Notes: generated from the sequence alone by a model not told the origin. Shown: positions 7,361 to 17,010, counted from the stretch's first letter. The stretch is DNA of 64,000 bases from Melastoma dodecandrum (GCA_029817715.1 JARUPY010000292.1:1572001-1636000), one strand, 5' to 3'. Numbers and translations: made by a program.

Positions 7361-8065
7361 ATGACCCCGACTTATTCCCGCGCCCTGATCGTCGGGGCCG
7401 GCTCCGGCCTCAGCGCGTCCCTGGCGCGTCTTCTGGCGGCGGATGGAATGCGGGTCGGCCTCGCCGCCCGCAACGTCGACAAGCTTGCCGAACTCGCCGC
7501 CGAGACGGGTGCCGCCGTCCACGCCTGCGATGCGAGCCGGCCGGAACAGGTCGAGGGGCTGTTCGCCCGCCTGGAGCGGGCGCTCGGGGGCGCGCCCGAC
7601 GTGGTGGTCTACAACGCCAGCGGCCGGTTGCGCGGGCCCGTGGCGGAGCTGGACCCAAAGGCGGTCGCCGAGGTTCTGATGATCAGTGCCTATGGCGGCT
7701 TCCTCGTGGCGCAGGCCGCGGCGCGGCGCATGCTGCCCCATCGTCACGGGGCGATCCTGCTGACCGGCGCTTCGGCCAGCGTGAAAGGGTTTGCCGCATC
7801 GGCGCCCTTCGCCATGGGAAAGTTCGCCCTACGCGGCCTCGGCCAGAGCCTCGCCCGCGAATTGCAGCCGCAGGGAATCCATGTGGCGCACATCGTCATC
7901 GACGGCGCCATCCGCAATCCAGCGCGCGGCGGCGAGCCGGCGGATGCGCCCGACAGCCATCTCGATCCCGATGCCATCGCACGGGCCTATCGCGACCTCC
8001 TGCGGCAGGATCGGAGCGCGTGGACGTCGGAGCTGGAGCTGCGTCCCTGGGTCGAGCGCTTCTGA
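7361..8065 (+). CDS. SDR-family protein with Phe in place of the catalytic Tyr
   Basis: A 234-residue short-chain dehydrogenase/reductase with a Rossmann fold. The nucleotide motif is VGAGSGLSASLARLLA, the NNAG equivalent is YNASG (residues 84-88) and the Ser region is LLTGASASVKG. The usual YxxxK catalytic motif reads FAMGK (F150, K154), so the general acid Tyr is missing. I recall related alphaproteobacterial proteins with the same APFAMGKFALRG stretch, so it is probably a conserved subgroup and not a mutation. It may bind NAD(P) without classic dehydrogenase chemistry. The ATG has CGGAGG upstream. The gene ends 5 bases from the convergent barrel gene. Confidence 0.85.
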   Translation: MTPTYSRALIVGAGSGLSASLARLLAADGMRVGLAARNVDKLAELAAETGAAVHACDASRPEQVEGLFARLERALGGAPDVVVYNASGRLRGPVAELDPKAVAEVLMISAYGGFLVAQAAARRMLPHRHGAILLTGASASVKGFAASAPFAMGKFALRGLGQSLARELQPQGIHVAHIVIDGAIRNPARGGEPADAPDSHLDPDAIARAYRDLLRQDRSAWTSELELRPWVERF

Positions 8066-8070
8066 TCGGG

Positions 8071-9867
8071 TTACGGGTTCACCCGCACGCCCAGCAGGAA
8101 CGTGTTCTCATTGAAGCTCGACCCCGCCACCGTGCTGTTGATCTGCTGGTAGATGTAGGTGCCCCGCAGGGTCAGCCACCGGGTCAGGTGATAGTCGAGG
8201 CGCGTGGTGGCCGAGACCCCGTTCTCCCGGATCGTGCTGCCCTGATAGTCGTTGCGCAGGAACGAGCCGCCGACCACGATCGACAGGTTGCGGAACAGGT
8301 CGTGCTGGATCTCCAGGGTCGCGACATCCGTCAGGATGCCGCTCGAGCCCTGGATCGTGGTCTCGGTGACGCCCGTGGCCGCGGTGAGGCGAACGGTCGT
8401 GAGCGGGCTCATCGACCAGACCAGGGCGGCGTTGACCAGCGGCGCGTTGATGTCGCGGAGGGTGGCATCGGTGTAGGTGCGGTGCTGAATGCCGGCCGAG
8501 ATTTCGCCGGTCAGCGTCCGCGCGAGCCCGAAGCTCGCTCCGAGCGCGACCGCGATGCCGTCCGAATCGCGCTGCACGCCGTTGATGTCCCGGCGCAGGT
8601 CATAAACGCGGGTGTCGCCCAGGATATCGATGAAGGGGCTGAAATCCGGATTGACCTCATAGGCCGTGCGCAGCTGGAGACTGTACTGGTTCAGATTGCG
8701 ATCGGCCTGATTGACGATCGTCCCGTCGGAGAGCTTGGCATTGTCGAATTCCGAGCGATCCACCGAGCCGCGCAGCGTCACGGAGAGCCGATTGAACGTC
8801 TGCGTGGCGCCGAGCGACGCACCGTAGACGGCGAGCAGCGGCCGGCTGGTGGCGGTGGCCGCCTGGAGATTGCCGGCGGCGACTTGGAGGTTGGGGTTCC
8901 CCAGGCGCTGCGTATCGACCAGGAAGCGCCCCTCGGCATCGATATGGAGGTCGCGATTGGCGTCGAGGCGATACCGCACCACGCCGTCGGCGGCGGGCCG
9001 ACTCGCGGCCTCGTTCTGGGGCGTCTCCAGATACGCGCCGCGGAGCGAGCCCTGCAGCGAACTCGACGCCCAGTTGCTCTGGAAATCCACCGCCGCGTCG
9101 GTGCGCAGGGCCACCGAACCCTTGGCGAATTGCCGCGATGTCTGGTCCGGGTTCGAATCGTAGCCGAGGCTTTGCGCGAAGCTCGGCAGCACCGTGAAGG
9201 TGCCGATCTGGTAGCCGATCGGCGCGTAGGCAGGATCGGTGGGGATCGGACGCGCCAGATCCGTCCCGAGGATGAAGCCCGGCGTCAGCAGCCCGAGGGC
9301 GGGGGAGATCGCCAGCAGGGGCAGGAGTGGCCGGACGGCTGCCGCCGATTGCGGCAGCGGGACTCCGACCACGGGCTGCTGGACGACGGGCGTCAGCCGC
9401 AGAGCCGGGCTCGGGACCTGCGTGATCTCCTGCGTGATCCTGCGGGTCGCCGTGCCGAGCCGGCGCGGCGGGGCCGCCCGCGACCGCAGCAGCGCGGACG
9501 GCGCGAGGTTTCGCGGCGCGGTGGTCGTTCCGCCGGTGCGCTGGCCGCCACTGGTCACGCGGGTGTCGAGCTGCGAGAGGCCGGGCGGCGCTTGCGTCGG
9601 AATGGCCGGGGACAGGGGCGATCGCAGGCTGTCGCCGCCGGTCTGTTCGCCGCTGGTCGCGTCCCCGCCGGGTGACCCGCGGCCATCATCGCGCGACAGG
9701 CCATCGGGGAACCGCCGCCGCAGCGCCGGGAGTCCGTTCGGCGCGGTATCGAGGCCGACGCCCGGATTGTCGGGCTGCCCCGCGACGGGGCTGATCGCGT
9801 CGAACCGCTGGGCCGCGGCAGGAGCGCTCGCGAGCACGAAGGCGAGCGCCGCGACGCCGAGCCACAT
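8071..9867 (-). CDS. Outer-membrane beta-barrel protein
   Basis: Exported protein of about 598 residues. The ATG at 9867 begins a clear signal peptide (MWLGVAALAFVLASAPAAA, cleavage before QRFDA). Residues 25-160 are Pro/Arg/Gly/Thr-rich and probably disordered. The remaining 400 residues alternate polar and aromatic residues as in barrel strands and end in LGVRVNP after many segments such as LTRWLTLRGTYIYQQ. This resembles the putative beta-barrel porin 2 (BBP2) group of alphaproteobacteria. The cargo is unknown; such proteins are sometimes linked to polysaccharide export, but no synthesis genes adjoin it. It is transcribed divergently from the MucR-type gene. Confidence 0.8.
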   Translation of the reverse strand: MWLGVAALAFVLASAPAAAQRFDAISPVAGQPDNPGVGLDTAPNGLPALRRRFPDGLSRDDGRGSPGGDATSGEQTGGDSLRSPLSPAIPTQAPPGLSQLDTRVTSGGQRTGGTTTAPRNLAPSALLRSRAAPPRRLGTATRRITQEITQVPSPALRLTPVVQQPVVGVPLPQSAAAVRPLLPLLAISPALGLLTPGFILGTDLARPIPTDPAYAPIGYQIGTFTVLPSFAQSLGYDSNPDQTSRQFAKGSVALRTDAAVDFQSNWASSSLQGSLRGAYLETPQNEAASRPAADGVVRYRLDANRDLHIDAEGRFLVDTQRLGNPNLQVAAGNLQAATATSRPLLAVYGASLGATQTFNRLSVTLRGSVDRSEFDNAKLSDGTIVNQADRNLNQYSLQLRTAYEVNPDFSPFIDILGDTRVYDLRRDINGVQRDSDGIAVALGASFGLARTLTGEISAGIQHRTYTDATLRDINAPLVNAALVWSMSPLTTVRLTAATGVTETTIQGSSGILTDVATLEIQHDLFRNLSIVVGGSFLRNDYQGSTIRENGVSATTRLDYHLTRWLTLRGTYIYQQINSTVAGSSFNENTFLLGVRVNP

Positions 9868-10189
9868 CCGCTGCCGTTCCAGCCGGTCAGGCCCCCCCGT
9901 GTGCACCGGATTTCGGTCTCCGCCTTGATCCCGCACGCCAAATGCCGGGATGCACTGGCCTCGCCGAAGCCAAACTGGTCCTCGGCATGGTTAACGAAGG
10001 CTAGCGCTGGCATCGTTAATGCCCCGTCAACGGGGGTGTTTGCTGGCATTCGCAATGAGCGCCCAAAGCCTAGCTCTTTGAACTCAGTCCGATTGAGAAA
10101 TGCCTTTCGATCAGCTACCATCCGGAAACATTCGATCGCATCCATGAGGGATTGATCGGCACGTATAACGACGATAACGGGAGTCTGCT
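9868..10189. promoter_or_regulatory. Divergent control region between the barrel gene and the MucR gene
   Basis: This 322-base spacer is relatively AT-rich near 9980-10160. It contains repeated GGCAT words (9984-9988, 10009-10013, 10045-10049), one of which forms a short palindrome GGCAT-N5-ATGCC (10009-10023). The minus strand carries TTAACCAT at 9987-9994, identical to an 8-mer reported as a CtrA half-site. MucR proteins commonly repress their own gene through AT-rich sites, so autoregulation here is likely. I cannot place the -10/-35 boxes with confidence. Confidence 0.45.
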
Positions 10190-10684
10190 GTGAGCGAGAG
10201 CATTGTGAGCGAGAATGCCGAGCACATAGAGCTCGCGGTCGATATCGTCGCTGCCTATGTGTCGAATAATTCCGTGCCTGCCGTCGATCTTCCTGGGCTT
10301 ATCAGCAGCATTCATACCGCGCTGGCGCAAATCTCGACCGTGGGACATGGGTCTAATACTCACGCCGAGAAGATAAGCCCGGCTCAGATCCGGAAATCCA
10401 TCACGCACGACCATCTGGTCAGCTTCGAGGATGGGAAGCCGTACAAGACGCTTCGTCGGCATCTGACGCTGCGCGGGCTCACGCCCGAAGCCTATCGCGA
10501 GAAGTGGGGACTGCCGCGGGACTACCCGATGACGGCGGCGAGCTACTCGGCGCAACGGTCGGAACTGGCGCGGGCCCTCGGCCTCGGCCAACAGCGCCGC
10601 AAGGACAGAAGTGGGCCGCCGGCAGAGCCACCGCAACCGGCTGCGCTCAAGGCCCGCGGCCGCAAGAAAGCGCCGGCCGAGTAG
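10190..10684 (+). CDS. MucR/Ros-family transcriptional regulator lacking the zinc-ligand Cys
   Basis: A 164-residue MucR/Ros-type regulator. The core ISPAQIRKSITHDHLVSFED, then GKPYKTLRRHLTLRGLTPEA and YREKWGLPRDYPMTAASYSA, matches the family closely. In classical Ros the finger starts with a Cys before the EDG; here that position is Ser (VSFEDG), so the Cys2His2-like zinc site is incomplete. Mesorhizobium Ml proteins of this family also lack it and fold without zinc. The C-terminus is basic (LKARGRKKAPAE). The GTG start has ACGGGAG 6 bases upstream. The sequence GTGAGCGAGA occurs twice (10190 and 10205), giving two possible GTG starts. Confidence 0.9.
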   Translation: MSESIVSENAEHIELAVDIVAAYVSNNSVPAVDLPGLISSIHTALAQISTVGHGSNTHAEKISPAQIRKSITHDHLVSFEDGKPYKTLRRHLTLRGLTPEAYREKWGLPRDYPMTAASYSAQRSELARALGLGQQRRKDRSGPPAEPPQPAALKARGRKKAPAE

Positions 10685-10985
10685 ACAGACCATCGCCGCG
10701 CAGCGCGCGGCGGTGCGAGAAGGTCGGCCCGTGAGGCCGCGCGGAACCGCAGACGCGTAGCGTTGCGCTCCGCGCGGCTGCCGAGACCTTTGCGTATCGC
10801 GTCGGCCGCCAATTCTGGCGCGTACGGCGAGGTCCATCGAGTGGGGATCACTCCGACGCGTCCTTCGCCTGCGCCTCGCGCAAGGGTGCGCCGCGTCATG
10901 GGAGCTATCGACACCGCCACAGGCAGGCATCCTGCGCATGCTGCTCTGCACCATCGAGCCATGCCCTGCGCCGGAGAGCTTCGCC
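10685..10985. other. Intergenic region upstream of the DHA1 transporter
   Basis: About 300 bases. Besides the hairpin at 10694 it holds one operator-like repeat, GAGTG-N5-CACTC (10839-10853), roughly 130 bases before the transporter start. No gene is supported. Confidence 0.4.
10694..10712 (+). terminator. Terminator-like hairpin after the MucR gene
   Basis: CGCCGCGC (10694-10701) and GCGCGGCG (10705-10712) form a perfect 8-bp stem with a 3-base loop, 9 bases past the stop codon. There is no T run, so it may need Rho or act only as a transcript end stabiliser. Confidence 0.4.
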
Positions 10986-12161
10986 GTGCCGCCCCTGCCG
11001 ATCCTTGCCCTCGCCGTCGCCTCCTTCGGGATCGGGACGACCGAATTCGTGATCATGGGTCTGCTGCCGGAGGTCGCCCAGAGCTTCGGCGTGACCATCC
11101 CGCAGGCCGGCTATCTCGTGTCGGGCTACGCGATGGGGGTGGTGGTGGGCGCGCCGATCGTGGCGATCGCGACGGCGCGCCTCCCGCGCAAGACGGCCCT
11201 CCTGGCCCTGATGGGCGTCTTCCTGCTCGGCAATCTCGGCTGTGCGCTGGCGCCGAGTTACGGCCTGCTCATGGCGGCCCGCATCCTGACGGCCTTCGCC
11301 CACGGGGCATTCTTCGGGATCGGCGCGGTGGTGGCACGGGATCTGGTGCCCCGGGAAAAACGGACGCAGGCTGTGGCCTTGATGTTCACCGGGCTCACCC
11401 TGGCGAACGTGCTCGGTGTGCCGCTGGGGACGGCTTTGGGTCAGGCCGCCGGCTGGCGTTCGACCTTCTGGGCCGTGGTGGGGATCGGGCTCGCGGCGGC
11501 CTTGGCGATCCAGCTCTGCCTGCCCGCCGGGCTGCCCGGTGCCCACGGACGCCTCGTCAGCGAGTTCCGGGCGCTGGGGCGCTGGCCGGTGCTGCGGCCG
11601 ATGCTGATCTCGACCCTGTCGTCGGTGAGCTTCTTCACGGTCTTCACCTACATCACGCCGTTCCTGATCACCGTCACCGGCTTCACGCCGACGGGGGTGA
11701 CCGGCGTGCTGTTCGCCGCCGGCACGGGGCTGACGATCGGGAATCTCGCGGGCGGCCATCTCGCCGACCGGGGCCAGATGGCGACGATCATCGGCAGCTT
11801 CCTCGGCATCGTCGCGGTGTTGCTGGTCCTGGCGGCGACGGCGCATCACCCGGTCGTGACGATCGCGGTGCTGGTCCTGTGGTCGGCGCTGGCCTTCGCG
11901 CTGGTCTCGCCGTTGCAGATCTGGGTTGTCGAGGCCGCGAGCGACGCGCCGAACCTCGCCTCGACACTGAACCAGGGCGCCTTCAACCTCGGCAACGCCA
12001 CGGGCGCCTGGATCGGCGGCGCGGCCCTGACCCTCGGCGCCGGCTACGGGCAGCTGCCGCTGCTCGCCGCCGCGGTCTCGCTCGCCGGGCTCGGGCTGGT
12101 CCTGACGGCGTTGAGCCGCAGCGGGCGCGGGATCGTTTCGGCCTCCGCTCCCGGCGCCTGA
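10986..12161 (+). CDS. MFS transporter, DHA1 (AraJ/YdhP-like) drug:H+ antiporter family
   Basis: Inner-membrane major facilitator of about 391 residues with 12 predicted helices. The first helix contains the family signature SFGIGTTEFVIMGLLPEVA, and the loop 2-3 region is MGVVVGAPIVAIATARLPRK. DHA1 members of this type export drugs or sugars by proton antiport; the substrate is unknown. I chose the GTG at 10986, preceded by GGAGAG at 7 bases, which puts helix 1 at the N-terminus; the frame could start at 10938. The preceding gap holds a short inverted repeat. The gene ends 4 bases from the convergent glutamate dehydrogenase. Confidence 0.88.
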   Translation: MPPLPILALAVASFGIGTTEFVIMGLLPEVAQSFGVTIPQAGYLVSGYAMGVVVGAPIVAIATARLPRKTALLALMGVFLLGNLGCALAPSYGLLMAARILTAFAHGAFFGIGAVVARDLVPREKRTQAVALMFTGLTLANVLGVPLGTALGQAAGWRSTFWAVVGIGLAAALAIQLCLPAGLPGAHGRLVSEFRALGRWPVLRPMLISTLSSVSFFTVFTYITPFLITVTGFTPTGVTGVLFAAGTGLTIGNLAGGHLADRGQMATIIGSFLGIVAVLLVLAATAHHPVVTIAVLVLWSALAFALVSPLQIWVVEAASDAPNLASTLNQGAFNLGNATGAWIGGAALTLGAGYGQLPLLAAAVSLAGLGLVLTALSRSGRGIVSASAPGA

Positions 12162-12165
12162 GGAA

Positions 12166-15100
12166 TCAGCCGCCCCGGACCAGATCGCCGAGCAGGCTCG
12201 CCGCCACCGTCGCCTTAGAAACAGTGAGGTCGGAGGCGCTGATCGCGTCCACCGCCTCCCGGATCCGGGCGAGGGGGGCGCCCCTGGCTCTGGCCCACGC
12301 CTCCACCGCCTCCGGCCCGGCGCCGAGAGCGGCCACGACCTCGGCGGTGAGCTTGCGATGGGCGGCGGCGATGCCGGCCACGGCGCGCTCCAGGGCGACG
12401 CGGTCGAACGTGTCGACCACCGGGACGGTCCGGGCGGCCGCGGCAAGGTCATCCAGTCGGAAGGCGTGTTCGAGGGCGAAATGCGTCGCCGCGACCTCCG
12501 CCACCGGCCGGCCGCTCGCTTCGGCGACCCGCACGATGTCCGGCGCGGAGACGAGGGCGGAGAGGGAGGCGAGCCGCCGGGCCTGCGACGGGGCCATGCC
12601 GAGCCCGCTCAGGTCGGCCTCCCGGGCGTCGATCGTCGCCAGCGCCTCCACGCCGAGGACCTTCGGCAAAGCCGCCTCCACGGCGGCGACACCGTCCCGG
12701 TAGCGGGCGACCACCGGCGCGAGACCGCCGCTGAGGTCGAGATTGCGGATGAACCAGACGATCCGATTGAGCAGAAGGTCCTGAACCTCGGCGTAGAGGC
12801 CGAGCTGCCCCTGACCGGAGATGCGCCCGGCCAGCCCGTCGATGGCGAGGTTGAGCTCCATCAGCCCGAACGCGTCCCGCGTCACCGCATAGGCCTTGGC
12901 GATGGTCGCGGCGTCGGCACCGGTGCCGTCCACGAGACGCGTCACCAGGGACGGACCGCCCCGGTTGACGATGATGTTGGCGAGCGCCGTCGAAATGATC
13001 TCGCGGCGCAGGCGGTGGCCCTTCACGGCATCCGGAAACTGCTCGCGCAGGGCCTTCGGAAAGTAGCGCTGCAATTCGCGGTCGAAATACGGATCGTTCG
13101 GTACGGCGCTGTCGAGGATCGCGTCGTGCAGCGACAGCTTCGCGTAGGCGAGAAGCACCGCATATTCGGGCCGGGTCAGCCCCTCGTTCCGGCGCAGGCG
13201 CTCGGTGAGCGCGGCGTCGTCCGGCAGGAACTCGACCGCGCGGTCGAGGCGGCCCTCCGCCTCCAGAGCCTGCATGGTCCGCATGGCGAAGCCGGTCTCG
13301 CCGACCCCGCCGCGCTGGGCGAGGGAGAGCGCGAGCGTCTGCAATTCGTTGTTGCGCAGGACGAGGTGCCCGACCTCGTCGGTCATGGCGGCGAGCAGGG
13401 CGTTGCGGGCCTCGTAGGTGAGGCGTCCGTCGCGCTCCGGCGTCATCAGGGCGATCTTGATGTTCACCTCGACATCCGAGGTGTTGACGCCCGCCGAGTT
13501 GTCGATGGCGTCGGTGTTGAGCCGGACGCCGGCCCGCGCCGCCTCGATGCGCCCGCGCTGGGTCAGGCCGAGATTGGCGCCCTCGCCGATCACCTTCACC
13601 CGCAGCTCCGGCCCGGTGATGCGCACGGCGTCGTTGGCCCGGTCGCCGGCATCCTCGTCGGTCTCGGTGGTGGCGCGGACGTAGGTGCCGATGCCGCCGA
13701 ACCAGAGCAGGTCCGCCGGCGCCTTCAGGATCGCCTGCATCAACTCGGTGGGCGTCGCCTCGGCGCGGTCGAAGCCGAGGGCGGCGCGGACCGGTTCCGC
13801 GAGCGGGATGGTCTTCAGACTGCGCGCGAAGACGCCGCCGCCTTCCGAGATCAGGCTCCGGTCGTAATCCGCCCAGGAGGAGCGGCCGAGATCGAACAGC
13901 CGCCGCCGCTCGGCAAAACTCGCCGCGGCATCGGGGTTCGGATCGAGGAAGATGTCCCGATGGTCGAAGGCCGCGATCAGCCGCATGCTCTGCGACAGCA
14001 GCATGCCGTTGCCGAACACGTCCCCCGACATGTCGCCGACGCCGACCACGGTGATCGGGTCGATCTGCACGTCCACGTCGATCTCACGGAAATGGCGGCG
14101 CACCGCCTCCCAGGCGCCCCGGGCGGTGATGCCCATGCCCTTGTGGTCGTAGCCCTGGCTGCCGCCGGACGCGAAGGCGTCGCCCAGCCAGTGGCCCTTT
14201 TCCAGCGAGAGCGCGTTGGCGATGTCCGAGAAGGTCGCGGTGCCCTTGTCGGCAGCGACCACGAGGTAGGCGTCGTCCGGGTCGTGCCGCACCGTGTCGG
14301 GCGGGGGCACGATGGCGTTGTCGACGATGTTGTCGGTGAGTTCGAGCAGCGTGCGGATGAAGATCCGGTAGCTCTCGGTGCCCTCCTGCATCCAGGCGGC
14401 GCGGTCGGTGGGCGGCGGCAGCCGCTTGGGGAAGAAGCCGCCCTTGGCGCCGACCGGCACGATCACCGCGTTCTTCACCTGCTGCGCCTTCACGAGGCCC
14501 AAGATCTCGGTGCGGAAATCCTCCGGCCGGTCGGACCAGCGCAGGCCGCCGCGGGCGACGTAGCCGAAGCGCAGATGCACGCCCTCGACCCGGGGCGAAT
14601 AGACGAAAATCTCGAACAGCGGCCGCGGCAGCGGCATGCCGGAGACCTTCGCGCAGGCGAACTTAAAGCTGATGGTCTCCCGCGGATTCCCGTCCGGCCC
14701 GGTCTGGAAGAAGTTCGTCCGCACCGCCGCCTCGACGAGGTTGACGAAGCGGCGCAGGATCCGGTCGTCGTCGAGGCTGGTGACCTCCGCGAGCGACCCC
14801 TCGATCCCGGCGCGGACCTCCGCCTCCGCGGTTGCCCGGTCCCCCGTCTGTGCGGGGTCGAACCGAGCGCGGAACAGCGCGACGATCGCGCGGGCGATGC
14901 CGGGATGCCGGCTCAGGGTCCCGGCGAGGTAATCCTGACCGTAGCGAATGCGGAGCTGGCGCAGGTAGCGCCCGTAGGCCCGCAGCAGTGCGGCCTCGCG
15001 CCAGTCGAGGCCGGCCTCGAGGATCAGCCGGTTGTAGCCGTCGGATTCGGCCGCGCCCTCCGCGATGGCGAGCAAGGCGCCTTCGAGGGGCTGCTCCAGG

Positions 15101-17010
15101 TCGGCCAGCGCGATCGGGGCGCCGCTGGTGCGTTCGAGCAGCATGTCGTGCAGCCAGACCCGGTCGGCCTCGGCGGCGCCCGCCGGCACGATCCGGTAGG
15201 TCCGCTCGTTGATGACGCGGAAGCCAAAATTCTCCAGGACCGGCACCCGGTCGGAGAGGGCGATCGCGGTCCCGCGCGAAAACACCTTCAGGCGCACCTG
15301 CGCGGGCGCATCCGACCCGCGACGGCCGAGATGCACCGCCCGCGGCTGCGCCGCACGCAGGCTTTCGAGAATCGCCACGTCGCCGACGGCGACCTCCGGC
15401 TGGAAGTTGTCCCGGTAGGCGGCCGAGAATGCGTCCGCGTACCGGGCGGCGAGCAGGCGCGCCCGGTCGCCGCCCAGCTTCTCGGCGAGCGTCGCCCGCA
15501 GCGCGTCGCCCCAGGTCCGGACCAGGGACGCGATCCCGGCTTCGAGGGAGGCGGGGTCCTGCTCGCGGTTCCCCTGGTCGGGCAGTCCGATGATGTAGTG
15601 GATGCGGGCCAGCGGACCTTCCGGATAGTCGGGATAGGCCGCGCTGAGCCGTCCGCCGTAGCGCTCGGCGAGATAGGCGCCGATCCGCGCCCGCACCATC
15701 GAATCGTAGCGGTCCTTCGGGACGTAGACGAGGAGCGAGACGAAGCGGCCGAAACGGTCCGGCCGCGACAGAACCCGGATCCTCGGACGGTCGGCGAGGT
15801 TGGCGATCGCCAGGGTGAACCGGTAGAGCCGCTCGACGTCAATCTGGAAGAGCTCGTCGCGCGGGTAGCTCTCCAGCACCGCCAGGAGGCTGCGCCCCGC
15901 ATGGCTGGTCGGATCGAGGCCCGCGCGCCGGACCACGGCATCCACCTTCCGGCGCAGGACCGGCACCTCGCGGGCGGGGCTGGTATAGGCCGTGGCGGTG
16001 AACAGGCCGACGATCCGCACCTCCCCCGAGAGCTTGCCCGAGCCCGAGAACAGCTTGACTCCGACATAATCCAGATAGGCGGACCTATGGACGCGGGACT
16101 TCACGCTCGCCTTGGTGATGATGAGCGGCTGCGGCTCCTCCAAGAAGGCCAGGATCTCCGGCGTGTAATCCACCGGCGTCCGGCCGCGCCGGAGCGGCGT
16201 GGCGCCGGGATCGCGCAGTACCCCGAGGCTCGAACCCGCGACGATGGGATGCGCCTCGCCGTCGATCCCGTGCTCCTGCATCCCCAGCAGCAGGAACTGG
16301 CCGTCGATCAGCCAAGCGAGGAAGGCGCGCGCCTCCTCGGTCTCGCCCTCGGGCATGGGGGTCGGCGCGCGGCCGAGATTCGCCACCAGTTCGGTCAGGC
16401 GCGCCAGCATGGCATCGTGATCGTCGCTCGCCAGGGCCACATCGCGATAGACGGCTGCGAGTGCATCCAGCAGCCGCGCGCCGGCCTCGGCCTCCAGGCG
16501 GTCGAGATGGATGTGGATGAAGCTCTCGCGAGCGAGGCTGCCATGGGCGTCCGCGGTGGTCTCGCCGACGACGCGGATCAGGGACCCGTTGCCGTCCCGT
16601 TCGACGCCGAGGATCGGGTGCGCGACGAGGTCCGGTGACAGGCCGCGCTCGGTGAGTTCGGCCAGGGTCGAGTCGAGCAGGAACGGACGGTTGTCGTTGA
16701 TGACGTCCAGGATCGTCACCTCCCGGCTCCGGCCGTCGCGGACCAGTTCGACGTCGCTCAGCCGCATCCGGGCCGGATCCCCCGGCCGGCGCGGATCGGC
16801 CAGGAACGCCCGGGCGCGGGCCGCGAGGTCGGCCAGGGCGTCGGCGGGGTAGGGGGCCAGATCCTCGGGTGTCACGCGGCCGAACAGGTCGCGGACGAAT
16901 CCGCCCGGTCCGCCCTGTTGCCCGACGATCTCGGCGGCCGCCTCGATCAGCCCCGTCCGGGCGGTCTTCTGCTCCGAGGAGGACAGGGCCGTCGCGGTCT
17001 CGAGTGTCAT
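12166..17010 (-). CDS. Large (180-kDa class) NAD-dependent glutamate dehydrogenase
   Basis: Oxidises L-glutamate to 2-oxoglutarate and ammonia with NAD+, feeding the TCA cycle. The product is about 1614 residues, the size of the GDH-180 class. The catalytic centre region reads ARGGLRWSDRPEDFRTEIL, then LVKAQQVKNAVIVPVGAKGG, and the nucleotide-binding half contains VVGVGDMSGDVFGNGML and EGANLGLTQRGRIE. The large N-terminal part is regulatory and ACT-like. The ATG at 17010 follows GGGAGAAG on the minus strand; a longer start at 17076 is less likely. It is transcribed divergently from the MarR gene. Enzymes of this class in other bacteria are allosteric, but nothing here shows the effector. Confidence 0.95.
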   Translation of the reverse strand: MTLETATALSSSEQKTARTGLIEAAAEIVGQQGGPGGFVRDLFGRVTPEDLAPYPADALADLAARARAFLADPRRPGDPARMRLSDVELVRDGRSREVTILDVINDNRPFLLDSTLAELTERGLSPDLVAHPILGVERDGNGSLIRVVGETTADAHGSLARESFIHIHLDRLEAEAGARLLDALAAVYRDVALASDDHDAMLARLTELVANLGRAPTPMPEGETEEARAFLAWLIDGQFLLLGMQEHGIDGEAHPIVAGSSLGVLRDPGATPLRRGRTPVDYTPEILAFLEEPQPLIITKASVKSRVHRSAYLDYVGVKLFSGSGKLSGEVRIVGLFTATAYTSPAREVPVLRRKVDAVVRRAGLDPTSHAGRSLLAVLESYPRDELFQIDVERLYRFTLAIANLADRPRIRVLSRPDRFGRFVSLLVYVPKDRYDSMVRARIGAYLAERYGGRLSAAYPDYPEGPLARIHYIIGLPDQGNREQDPASLEAGIASLVRTWGDALRATLAEKLGGDRARLLAARYADAFSAAYRDNFQPEVAVGDVAILESLRAAQPRAVHLGRRGSDAPAQVRLKVFSRGTAIALSDRVPVLENFGFRVINERTYRIVPAGAAEADRVWLHDMLLERTSGAPIALADLEQPLEGALLAIAEGAAESDGYNRLILEAGLDWREAALLRAYGRYLRQLRIRYGQDYLAGTLSRHPGIARAIVALFRARFDPAQTGDRATAEAEVRAGIEGSLAEVTSLDDDRILRRFVNLVEAAVRTNFFQTGPDGNPRETISFKFACAKVSGMPLPRPLFEIFVYSPRVEGVHLRFGYVARGGLRWSDRPEDFRTEILGLVKAQQVKNAVIVPVGAKGGFFPKRLPPPTDRAAWMQEGTESYRIFIRTLLELTDNIVDNAIVPPPDTVRHDPDDAYLVVAADKGTATFSDIANALSLEKGHWLGDAFASGGSQGYDHKGMGITARGAWEAVRRHFREIDVDVQIDPITVVGVGDMSGDVFGNGMLLSQSMRLIAAFDHRDIFLDPNPDAAASFAERRRLFDLGRSSWADYDRSLISEGGGVFARSLKTIPLAEPVRAALGFDRAEATPTELMQAILKAPADLLWFGGIGTYVRATTETDEDAGDRANDAVRITGPELRVKVIGEGANLGLTQRGRIEAARAGVRLNTDAIDNSAGVNTSDVEVNIKIALMTPERDGRLTYEARNALLAAMTDEVGHLVLRNNELQTLALSLAQRGGVGETGFAMRTMQALEAEGRLDRAVEFLPDDAALTERLRRNEGLTRPEYAVLLAYAKLSLHDAILDSAVPNDPYFDRELQRYFPKALREQFPDAVKGHRLRREIISTALANIIVNRGGPSLVTRLVDGTGADAATIAKAYAVTRDAFGLMELNLAIDGLAGRISGQGQLGLYAEVQDLLLNRIVWFIRNLDLSGGLAPVVARYRDGVAAVEAALPKVLGVEALATIDAREADLSGLGMAPSQARRLASLSALVSAPDIVRVAEASGRPVAEVAATHFALEHAFRLDDLAAAARTVPVVDTFDRVALERAVAGIAAAHRKLTAEVVAALGAGPEAVEAWARARGAPLARIREAVDAISASDLTVSKATVAASLLGDLVRGG

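Noticed and set aside
10839..10853. GAGTG-N5-CACTC as a specific operator for the DHA1 transporter
   Set aside because: Five-base arms are too short to be significant, and no regulator gene is next to the transporter. Mentioned only in the intergenic entry.
12358..16638. Very long plus-strand open frame (1426 codons) opposite glutamate dehydrogenase
   Set aside because: It is the antisense shadow of a long high-GC gene. Its composition (Gly/Arg/Asp/His/Gln rich) and lack of domains are typical of such artefacts.
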